Notes under the pieces: generated by a model
Seen by the model: only the letters and a program-made list of their open reading frames with translations
Told to the model about the DNA's origin: nothing
Databases searched by the model: none
Origin: Tranzscheliella williamsii
Lineage: Eukaryota; Basidiomycota; Ustilaginomycetes; Ustilaginales; Ustilaginaceae
Assembly (NCBI GenBank): GCA_023212725.1
Contig: JALBYF010000012.1
Location: forward strand, 243,755 to 307,754
Direction of reading: 5' to 3'
DNA length: 64,000 nt
Part shown: positions 10,876-19,732 of the stretch, piece by piece
Numbering within the stretch: the stretch's first letter is position 1
Layout: every line of letters begins with the position of its first letter
Made by a program: the position numbers and the translations under genes

Positions 10876-11390
10876 CTACGGAAGAAACAAAGATCAGGAT
10901 GCGGAGGTGAAATTGAGGTCAGCATCTGTCTATACAAAAATGGTGGCAGCCGTAGCAGTGGCAAGGCGACTCAGCATCATCCATTGACAGCGCATGTGGT
11001 GGTTGGTACTGTCGAGTGACGGTTTGTTTGGTCATAAACGTCTCGTAAGCCTCCCCGAGCCATACCGTCTTCACTGCTGTTCCCAATTGCTAAAATGCCC
11101 CGCAGAGCGTCGACAACTCTGCGGCTATGGCCACTGGATAACCTTCCTGGCGACTATGTCAAGCTCTCCATCTCCGCGACCCTAAAGTATCGAGTCCAGC
11201 TGCGTTTGTGATTTGTAGGTAACGGTGTCTTCTACGCTCACGCAGGCCATTTGTACGCTTCGACATCTTACGGAATTTGCCGAGGGTGATGTGGGATGAA
11301 AGGCTGCCTGTTGTCGATCGATGTAGCTGCCGTTGCCGTTTGTTCGTCTGCGCGTGGATGAGCTGAGTCGCTGTTGGTACATCAACTTAC
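10876..11390 (-). other. Probable 5' UTR intron of RPL19
   Basis: On the minus strand a GTAAGT donor begins at 11390. The acceptor TAG ends at 10876, eight bases before the ATG, with a TGCTGACC branch point about 40 bases upstream of it. The 515-base length is close to the 567-base intron of the divergent eS27 gene. RNA evidence would be needed to prove it. Confidence 0.5.
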
Positions 11391-12239
11391 ATTGACTTGA
11401 CTTGAGGGAGGTCGGATGATGGAGTGGTGAGGAGGGAGAAATCGACAAACCTCGAACTCTGGCTGGGATCACTGGAGGCGGCACCCAACGTTAGCAGCTG
11501 CGCTGCCAGCTGGGCTCCTTTGCCTAGCTCAGCACGGCAGCACAATGGCTCAACTTCAGCGGCGCTCAGCGCTGAACCACGATTTTTTGGCTGACTACAT
11601 TCACCTTTGCACAGCTCGCTAGACCTTGTAGCCGTTGTTCCGTATACAGACTTTGTATAGCAATTTCGGCCTGGTATATTACAACGCTGTAATCCTTTAT
11701 GACCCAGGATAGATCCAATCTATTTCACTTTAGGCGCGTTTCACAGCGAAGCTTAGAATCTCTCGCCTACGATCCTCGGCCGAGCATACTTATCACGTGA
11801 ACTGGCCGGATATCAATAATGCTTCAGCAGCTGCTCAGCACCTTTTTTTGACGCGCTTCATAGATTTGAAGTCATATGCTGTGAACCAGGCAAATACATA
11901 TTTGAAACGCTGTTCAGGCCGGATTTGACTTTTGCCTTTTGGTCTACATCCAAAACCTAAGCATAGTCTAAGCAGAGCGGTACTTGCAAGTTGAATTAGG
12001 TCGAAACCGCACCGAACATCTTAATATCAGCCGAGTCCGCCAACGTTAGTTTCAAATTCAGCGCAAGCTGCTGCTGAGCAACAGATCGTGGCTTGGCTCG
12101 CTGCTGAGCAACTGGTTCTGCCCGCTAGGCTGGGGGGAACGAAATCTGAGGCGAGAGTAGGTAGACTTGGTCAACCTCGCCCACGCCACCATCCTTTCCT
12201 TCCTCCCAGTAACCTACTCATACTCATACATACACCAAC
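11391..12239. promoter_or_regulatory. Bidirectional ribosomal-protein promoter (eL19 / eS27)
   Basis: It lies between the predicted first exon of eL19 and the ATG of eS27. A 12-base direct repeat, CTGCTGAGCAAC, occurs at 12071-12082 and 12101-12112. The string GCTCAGCAC occurs near 11527 and 11835. These are candidate shared elements; no known ribosomal-protein motif was assigned. Confidence 0.4.
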
Positions 12240-13058
12240 ATGGTAAGCATCAATTACATCCTCGGCGCAGACAGCGACACGCAGACACACAGCACAGCCG
12301 ACAGCATGACGCGACAGCCCGGCACCGAGCGCAACATTGTCCAAATTGTTCCTATCTTACGGTAACCGCCACCCAGGCAGCCACGCCGCCACTTGGTCCT
12401 ACCGCTATATTCAGCTTCACCCTCGCCTCTAGCGTGCGGTCGATTCGAAGCCCAACGAAATCACTGTCGCACGATTCATGGTGCAGATGTGGTGTTCTTT
12501 GAGGTAGCGAGCTCGGGGAAACGCATTGGCACGCTTCCTGTGCTGTCCGCTGATGGAAGCGTCGGTAGTGTCTTGGATTGTCGACAGTCATTCCTGCCGA
12601 ATTTGTACCAGCGTCAAGCTACACACGCGACGTGCCCGTTCTTGCCCACAAAGGCCTGTCTACTCCAGCCCGGTTCGCAGACTTTTCCGACATCTCTTCA
12701 GTATTCACCTTGCCAACGCTGCTGTCTTCGTCGTCGCTGTCTTTCGCATCTGTTCCATGTATAGGTTTAGTGTGCTGACATCGGATTCCATTTCTCTTGT
12801 CTCCCTCAGACTCTCGCCGTCGACTACCTTAACCCCTCTGCCGAGCAGCAGGCTCGAAGCCACAAGCTCAAGCGACTTGTGCAGAACCCCAACTCTTTCT
12901 TCATGGACGTCAAGTGCCCAGGCTGCTTCGCCATCACCACCGTCTTCTCTCACGCCCAGACCGTTGTTGTCTGCGGCTCCTGCGCCCAGGTCCTCTCGCA
13001 GCCTACCGGCGGTAAGGCTCGATTGACCGAGGGCTGCTCTTTCCGAAAGAAGGCGTAA
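12240..13058 (+). CDS. RPS27: 40S ribosomal protein S27 (eS27), two exons
   Basis: Exon 1 is only the ATG (12240-12242). Intron 12243-12809 has a GTAAGC donor, a TGCTGAC branch point near 12772 and a CAG acceptor. Exon 2 is 12810-13058. The 83-residue product reads [10 protein letters not shown] at the start and contains the C4 zinc-finger core [19 protein letters not shown] followed by CGSC, then [16 protein letters not shown] at the end, diagnostic of eS27. It is part of the small ribosomal subunit platform. Splitting a ribosomal-protein gene directly after the start codon is common in fungi. The frame joins with phase 0 and no stop. Confidence 0.95.
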
Positions 13059-13626
13059 AGAGTTCTACTATCTAGGACCTTTACACCTTATTCGACAGCA
13101 AGACATCCCTCAACGCAGCCTCTGTTTCTCTTCTCATTGTATTATGTTCGGCAACTACCCATTCCACACCAGCAGAGTCCTCAACATCCATCACCAACCA
13201 CACCCTTACCCCACAAAAAAGGATGCCGAAGCTCGGATACGAAAGTAACTAATGGGCCATCCTTCCTTTGGCTGGCAAGGCTTCGCTTGCGTTTTCATTG
13301 GGGGAATACGAAGCCGAAGTTACGACATTGTGTCGCTCGCCAACCTCTCTACAGCAAAGGCATCAGCATAGCATGGCGAAGGTCGCGTCGATCTCAGAGG
13401 CGGTTTCCTGCGCCCGCCCTTTGACTGGCTACGTATCTTTCCTCTCATGTCTTGATTGCAATGCATAGCTTCAGACCTACACGCACATGTAGGCTGACTT
13501 TTTCCTCACAAAAACAGAAACTCTATTGCGACGTTCCCTGCATGCGTAGACCTGACGGAGACTGGCTGAGTTGTGTGTTGTGTGTTGTGTGTGTGGCCGC
13601 TGGGCCGGATGCGGAGGGGGCTTTTC
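13059..13626. other. Convergent intergenic region, eS27 / PFA4
   Basis: This should hold the 3' UTRs of eS27 (+) and the DHHC gene (-). The minus-strand frame of the PFA4 intron-retained form would run through 13523-13626. Nothing else was recognised. Confidence 0.4.
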
Positions 13627-15667
13627 CTAGTCGACGGTCCAAGCGGTGCGCGGGCGGACTTCGAAGCCTTCGGAGCCGCGGCGGACGCGGGTGGCGGTGG
13701 CGGTGGATGCGTCTAGGTCGTACGTGTTGTCTGGGGGTATGTCTGGCGTGGATGCGCGGGTGGATGTGGTGGAGAGGGAGTCGGTGTGGTAGGTGGTGGG
13801 GCGGGGGTGCTGGTTGGTTGGGTGGAGGGCGGGGTTGAGTGTGTTGCCGTAGGTGAAGGGTGAGGAGGGGGGGATGTGCGCGCGCGACCGGGGCCGGGCG
13901 GCGTCCTTGGGCGGCCACCGGAACTGGGCGCCTGGATCTGCGGGGCGGGACAAGCAATGTCAGTGTCGCGCGCGGTGGCACCGCCTCTATAGGCCCGAGA
14001 CTCACTGAGGTCGCGCGTCGGGCCCCGGCCTGTCCGCGGGGCAGAGCGCACATTTCCACCCCCCCGCCCGCCCGCCCCCCCGCCGCAGCGCGTGGCCGCG
14101 CCTCCCGCACCCCCGCCTGCGCTCGCTGCCAACGCTCCCACCGCAGCCGGTACAGCACAGAAGCCTCCAGCTCGGCCGCGACGCACGTGTCGTCATCGGG
14201 CCCCTCTGCCTGCCGCTCCGCCGTGCTGCATCCAGGCTGCCCTGCCTGCGAAGCCGCACGGCCCACTCCGCCCACCCCGTCCTGGACCTCGGTCTGACGT
14301 TGCCAACGACTGCGGCTGCGAGACTTACCTAGCCCGTCGGCGACTTGGTACTTGAGCCCGCTGCCAGTGGCCCGCTTGGGGAGACACCACGTCGCGGGAT
14401 TGTCGCCCAGAACGCTGGCCGCGTTGCGCCAAACGCCAAGCGAGTAGGGATACTTGATCTTGCGGACGCGTCCTCGTCGGATCATGGTAGCTGTGCGGTC
14501 CTTCTCCCAGCTCTCGATGGTGGTCTGGTTGACGGCAACGCAGTAAAAGTGGTAGGAGCTGAAGACGCCGATCAGCACGATCACGGGTACACAGAGCGTG
14601 TAGTTGACGACGATCCAGACGACCTCGCGGGCGCTAGGCTCCCGCCAGTAGCTGTAGGTATTGAAGCGGTCGAGGACACGCAAGCTGACCAGGACGAGGT
14701 GGTACGCGCACGTCACATCCACGAAGAAGAGGAAGCGGAGGAAGTGGCCGTAGTTGTGAAAGCCGACGCAGTTGGCTACCCAGGGGCAGTGGTGGTCCAT
14801 GCGGAGAACACACCGGTTGCATGTCTTGCAGTGGTGCGCGCGAGGTGGCTTGAAAGCCGAGCAGACCTTGCAGTACCGCGGACGATAGATCATCTGCTTG
14901 AGCTCGAGGGTGGGTGGGTAGCCCGTGGCTGCAGTGAGCGAGCGCTCCGCAGGTAGGGTCGCATCGACAGGATCCAGAGCGTCCCACTCGGGTTCCCATC
15001 CGCCGGGTACCTCGCCGGGGTTGGTGGTCACGCAAAGCCAGTAGTTGTAGAATATGGCCAGCAGACCCAGGTTGAAGGGTGCGAGGACAATAACTAGGCG
15101 TGTCAGGCTGAAGGAAGGCGTCTTGAGGTAGTAGGGCCACATGATACAGAGCTGAGAAGAAAAGCCCAGGACAGCTATCAGGCCGCTTGTCAGGGTGACC
15201 CAGATGACTTCGCTCCAGCTGAGCGGCTCGCGCCGCCCGCCGCCCGCCATGGTCGATGTGAGCGAGTGGGCTGCTTGCTCGCCCCTCCCGACGGCGCCGT
15301 GGGAGCGTAGCGCGCCGACGAGCGGCTCGTGCTCACCCGCGCCTCGCGCTATTCCAAAGTCGTCAGCGTCGCTTTCGGAAGACGTGTAAGGGTCATCGTC
15401 GTCTGTGGGGAGAGACGGCTGGACTGCAGGACCGGATTTCGACCGGAGCGCGTTCGATCCGTGGGCAGATGGCTGGTCAGCCATGTTGTTGAGTCGTGTG
15501 CCGAAGGGATAAGGCGGTGAAGCCCCAGGTGGCCCGGTTGCGTTGCGCTGACGTCGAGCTAAGGCCACGACATGCCCCGCACGCTCACTTCGGTTTAGAA
15601 CGGGCTGAACGGGTTCCGGTAATGGCTGTGATGCGGTAAGAGACATCGGCCTCGACGTTGCCATCAT
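13627..15667 (-). CDS. DHHC palmitoyltransferase, PFA4-like, two exons
   Basis: Exon 1 is 15667-14329 and exon 2 is 13937-13627, giving 549 residues. The intron (14328-13938) has a GTAAGT donor, a CTGAC branch point and a CCGCAG acceptor. The enzyme moves palmitate from acyl-CoA to cysteines of target proteins on ER/Golgi membranes. Membrane segments lie at about 152-172, 188-211, 307-330 and 350-373. The cysteine-rich domain (YCKVCSAFKPPRAHHC onward) carries the catalytic DHHC at 291-294 with C294 as nucleophile. CVTTNPGEVPGGW before it and the DPGAQFRWPP segment rebuilt across the splice are typical of Pfa4, which palmitoylates chitin synthase Chs3 in yeast. The 150-residue N-terminal extension is low complexity; M62 is an alternative start. 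Confidence 0.88.
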
Positions 15668-16090
15668 GAACGGCTTCGAGTCGCAGTGTTACTTTACCAG
15701 AGCACAGCAATTCAGCGCGACTAAGCAAGTCTCGAAATTTCGAGCGTAACTCTTGACCGTGCCCACATTTTGGCTGCATCTCTTGCGAGTAACAGCACCA
15801 CTTCCAGGATACTGTACACTGTGTGACATCCTAGGCTCTTCTTAGAAACACTCGGGGCTCATACGTTGGGCTGAAAGACGGCAGCTGTTCGATGGAAGAT
15901 GAGGGTATGTACATGGTGCACGGGACAGAGGGACAGGGGAAGACAATGTACGGAAAAGGGGCACGATAGCTCGGCCGTCGTGGTGCTATGAGGTCCCATC
16001 CTGTTACTGTATTATTAGCCGCTAGGGTGCGAAACATTGCGAGAAAGCCAAAGCATGCAGCGGTCAAGATAGGCTGGCGGCGATGGATGA
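15668..16090. other. Intergenic region, PFA4 promoter side
   Basis: This lies between the start of the DHHC gene and the stop of YKT6, both on the minus strand. It should hold the PFA4 promoter and the YKT6 3' UTR. No distinct motif was recognised. Confidence 0.4.
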
Positions 16091-16962
16091 TCAGAGAACA
16101 ACACAGCACGAGTTCTGCTTCTTGGCCGTTTTGTAGAACATCTTGCTCTGAGCGCTCAGGCTTCCTGACTTTTCGACCAGCTTGTCGAGATCTTCCCCTC
16201 TCTGCAGGACCGAGTCGATGGTTTTGTGCTTTTGGCGCGCGGGTAGCAGATAGGGTCACGGTCATGGTCAGCTTGATGGTCAGCGAGCCCGTAATCGCAC
16301 AGGGTAAACAGCGGTGGGCCGAGGACCACAAGCACCGCGATTGCGGTATGCCGTACTCACAAGGACAATTTTGGTTTCATCGAGTTCCTGCTGCACCTTC
16401 ATGATGTTGTCGGCCTGTCTTGGATCTTGGTACCGCTTGATGTAATCCACAGCTTGCGGGAAGGCGCTGACGCCGAGCAGCGCCGCGCCGTTCGCAGGCG
16501 CCGTGGCACCGCCCGTGGTGATCGAATTGACCTTCGACTCCCACTGGGACCTGGGCACCTTGATAACGAACTCGTCCAGCGTCTTGTTGAGGAGCGAAAA
16601 GGCCACGCGCGATGGGTACTCGGCGTCCGAGATCAGCACGCCGACGACACCGTCCGACGCTGGGCGCGCATGGACGTGAGCAACGTATGAATTTTCCTGC
16701 ACCGACTGCCGCTGTGTAGGCTGAGTTCGTTCGGCAACCGTCTGTGACACATAGAGGCAAGGAAAGACAAGATGATCAGTGATGGAACTAGGAGAGTGGA
16801 CTGGCAAGGCCCAGGGCAGCTCACCTTGGACATGAACGACATCATGTTTTGGACCGAGTCTCTTGTTAGCCAGGAGAAGGTACCCAGCTCCCACGCGCTC
16901 GTCAACGGCACAGCCTGGGCGCCAGGCGGCGCGGCGAGGATCAGCAGACCGTACAACTGCAT
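16091..16962 (-). CDS. YKT6: R-SNARE Ykt6, three exons
   Basis: Exons are 16962-16825, 16741-16361 and 16228-16091, giving 218 residues. Both introns fall between codons; donors are GTGAGC and GTGAGT, and acceptors end CACAG and AAAAG. Ykt6 is the lipid-anchored R-SNARE used in Golgi, endosome, vacuole and autophagosome fusion. The N-terminal longin domain is seen in [27 protein letters not shown] and [10 protein letters not shown]. The SNARE motif spans roughly residues 155-210, with its central-layer arginine in [13 protein letters not shown]. The tail NSCCVVL provides the palmitoylated cysteine and the CaaX box CVVL. The last exon is too short to be obvious unless spliced. It is the second gene in a four-gene minus-strand run. 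Confidence 0.94.
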
Positions 16963-17491
16963 CTTGGAAAGTCAGGCTAGCCTATGAGGGTCGTGATCAC
17001 CGGCGTGCCACTGAGAGGTCGAGTGATATGTCCTTCCTGCTTAGCAGCTGCGCAAGTGAGGTCGCGAGTGGTTCTTCTACGCAGGAGGATGCTGTTGTTC
17101 AAGGGATGGTGGGCAACCAACAAGATGAATTGAACGTTCGGTATCAGTAGTGGCCTTTGCGTCTCATCTTGTTTGATCTTGTAATGTGGAGAATACGTGA
17201 CAGCACGCCGGTACAAATCATACCTTACGTATAGTAGAGCTGCGTGTGCATGACAGAACAACAATTGATTATAAAAGCAGGGGCAAAACAAGCTTGCGTC
17301 GGGCACGCGGCAGAGCTATTCTTGGCCAGCCCGACGAAGTGGACGCCTTTTGCCATAAGGATGATACCCCTCCCTCCTGACAGATTGATTGCAGGCAGTC
17401 TGGCTATGGCATGTTGATCGTGGGTATGCTATATTACATGATATTGTACAAGGTTTGGGGCAAGCTTTGGGTCACAGCCTGACGAACGGGC
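16963..17491. other. Intergenic region, YKT6 promoter side
   Basis: This is about 0.5 kb between the YKT6 start and the stop of the Fta1 candidate. No gene or motif was recognised. Confidence 0.4.
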
Positions 17492-19000
17492 TCACTGGTC
17501 AACCAGACCTTCGGCCACTTGGCGCAGGAAAGCGAATACGAAGCCGGCGCGTCGTCGATCGCATGCTTCGACTTGGTCATCTCGAGATCGCTTCGCAGCC
17601 CGTTTGGCGTCAGCAGTAGGAGGAGCCTCGTGCGGGATGCGGGATATCTTGATCCTGCCGGAGCCGACGCTGACTCCCGCGACGCCGATTCGGGTGAGCT
17701 CCAGGACATCTAGCGGTATGGAAGTGTGGTGTGACAGGTACCCGTTGAGAGCGGGTAGAAGCGGGTCAGTGACCGGCTTGGTCTCGAGCAGACCCATGCA
17801 GATTTCCCATGGTGTAGTGAGCGTGAGAGCGGCAAGGTCGGGAGCGGGTCCCGGTCGCGTTATTCCACCGTCGACATGCTTGGCAACGTCAGCCCCCAGC
17901 TCCTTGACAGTGACAGGGAAAGCGAAAGACAGCTCAACAGGCTTGACACGCTCGTCTATCAGCCTTTGTCGCTCTGTTCTCGCAGCTCCTTTCAATCCCC
18001 CCATCTCTGTACGGGTTAGACGGACAATGAGCTCGGCTAGGGACTCCAGCCTCTTCCCTTTGAGCTGAGAAGCAATCGAGGTGGCTCCTGTTCCCGCAGA
18101 GATGCGACAGTCGAATCTCTTCTGGATCCAGTCCAGAGCGTGGCTCAGCACTAAGGGTCCTACATTGGTTGCAGCGGCCGGCAAGAGCGGGTCTGCACTA
18201 GCCAGCCCAGAGGAGGGTGCCTTTGTCGCTATCAGCGGGTAGTGTCGCGAGGCGGATGACCGGCCGATGCGCGTCTTTACGCCAGGTATAAAGATAATGT
18301 GGCTTAAGTCGGCCGCAACTGCTTCCTCTGCCAGGCGGGATGAGGACGGTTGTGCACCTTCGGTTTCGGATGCTGGTTTGCCAAGCTCGATTTCAATCGC
18401 CCACGGCCTTGCCCTGTTTTCTCCGAGCTGATTAGCCTCTTGCAGGGAGCGCACAAAGTCATCGTCGTTCAAAAACCCGATGCGCACCTCGCCAACCTTG
18501 CCCATATCGGCTCTTCGTCTTCTTTCCGGAGGTCTAAGGTCGCCACTTTCCGGGTCCCGCGCGTTGATTGCGGCGCCGGCATCTTCCAAGAATCCAAATC
18601 CGTCGCTCAATCGTAGATTGATGTAGTGATGCAGCTCGGCCCGTAGCATTTGAAACAACGATCGCGAGACATCTTGGCAGGACTGGGGCAGTGACGAAAA
18701 ATGTAAGGGTGACAGGCTATGCAGTCGCAGTGTCCTGTCTAGGAGCATCCTATCTGACCTTGCCCAGTCTGTCTCTTTTTCGGTGCGGACCAAAGCTGAC
18801 CCTCGGATGCTTGAGCGAGAGGCAGAGACTGAATCCGTTGACTCGTCAGTCGATCGACGAGAGACTGGTGATAAAGTGTTTGTTGAACGACGTCCTCTAG
18901 CTTGGGGTCTCTTGACCGACCCAGGGGGTCTCTTCTGAGCGGAGCCGGCACGTGAAGCGGATACGCCCTGGTCCAAAGTCCTTCGTGATGAAGACGACAT
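17492..19000 (-). CDS. Probable kinetochore protein Fta1 / CENP-L
   Basis: A protein of 502 residues from the ATG at 19000. The N-terminal 85 residues are Ser/Arg-rich and probably disordered. LLDRTLRLHSLSPLHF (about residues 87-102) matches the conserved opening of the Sim4-complex subunit Fta1, the fungal CENP-L, where a Tyr/Asn-Thr-Thr strand leads to RLSPL. The C-terminal region has another family-like segment, GPLVLSHALDWIQKRFDCRIS, and ends in a basic stretch. Fta1/CENP-L pairs with CENP-N (Chl4/Mis15) in the inner kinetochore and helps recognise CENP-A nucleosomes. The assignment rests on short motifs in a fast-evolving family, so it is probable, not certain. The frame is open further upstream but with no ATG. 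Confidence 0.62.
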   Translation of the reverse strand: MSSSSRRTLDQGVSASRAGSAQKRPPGSVKRPQARGRRSTNTLSPVSRRSTDESTDSVSASRSSIRGSALVRTEKETDWARSDRMLLDRTLRLHSLSPLHFSSLPQSCQDVSRSLFQMLRAELHHYINLRLSDGFGFLEDAGAAINARDPESGDLRPPERRRRADMGKVGEVRIGFLNDDDFVRSLQEANQLGENRARPWAIEIELGKPASETEGAQPSSSRLAEEAVAADLSHIIFIPGVKTRIGRSSASRHYPLIATKAPSSGLASADPLLPAAATNVGPLVLSHALDWIQKRFDCRISAGTGATSIASQLKGKRLESLAELIVRLTRTEMGGLKGAARTERQRLIDERVKPVELSFAFPVTVKELGADVAKHVDGGITRPGPAPDLAALTLTTPWEICMGLLETKPVTDPLLPALNGYLSHHTSIPLDVLELTRIGVAGVSVGSGRIKISRIPHEAPPTADAKRAAKRSRDDQVEACDRRRAGFVFAFLRQVAEGLVDQ

Positions 19001-19732
19001 TGCGCATCTGCCCAACGCGAATGTGGACCTTGGAGCACAGCAGATAGGGATGGTAGTGATCCACGAAGTAAGGATAGCTCCGAGGAGAGCGGGGGCTGCT
19101 GGGTCTAACACTGAATCTCGTCCGTTGTTTCCTACAGGCGTTATTCAATTCGCGGCAAGACGCGTCGACGCGACTGTTGACTGAAGCACGAAGGCACACA
19201 CGAACGCAAGCATGTATGGTTGATTTGCAACAAAGCTCAGATGTAAGGTCGTCGGCCTTTCACACACTCCACTCCAGCTCATGAAGAGCAAAGAGAACAA
19301 AGAGAAGAACGTCCGTTTGAGATTGCCTTAGAAATCGATGCAAGGGAATAGGCACAGGAAGGAGGCTATTGTATGTCGTGCACAAGTGCGACTGCTCAAG
19401 AGAAGGCGCAGGGAGTACGGGAAACTATTGACAGGAGGGGGAGATAGCGCTTTGAAGGAAAGAGAGACGCTCTACTACGCGGAGCGGCTGATCGCCGGAG
19501 ACGACTGACCAGACGCCCTGTAGAATCTTAATCGAGCGACGCAGCTGCCTTCTGCACCCGTGAGTGTTGTAGGACCGTAAATGCCCTTGAGGGTAGAGAA
19601 GGCGAGGAAGAGATGCTACAAAGATTTGCAGGGAAGCAGCTGAGGCGACCAAGATCGAGGAAGTCTAGAATTGTTGAGATGCCAAAGAGACGAGATGACA
19701 AGAAAGAACTGTTCTACGCTCGCGAAGCCGCA
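19001..19732. other. Intergenic region between FKS1 stop and Fta1 start
   Basis: This holds the FKS1 3' UTR and the promoter of the Fta1 candidate. Open frames here lack ATG starts or recognisable content. Confidence 0.4.

Noticed and set aside
10876..11390. C/D structure in the eL19 5' UTR intron (minus strand)
   Set aside because: Box-like strings near 10975 and 10918 exist but the flanks pair over only two or three bases.
12243..12809. snoRNA inside the eS27 intron
   Set aside because: A TGATGG near 12551 resembles box C, but no box D with a closing stem follows.
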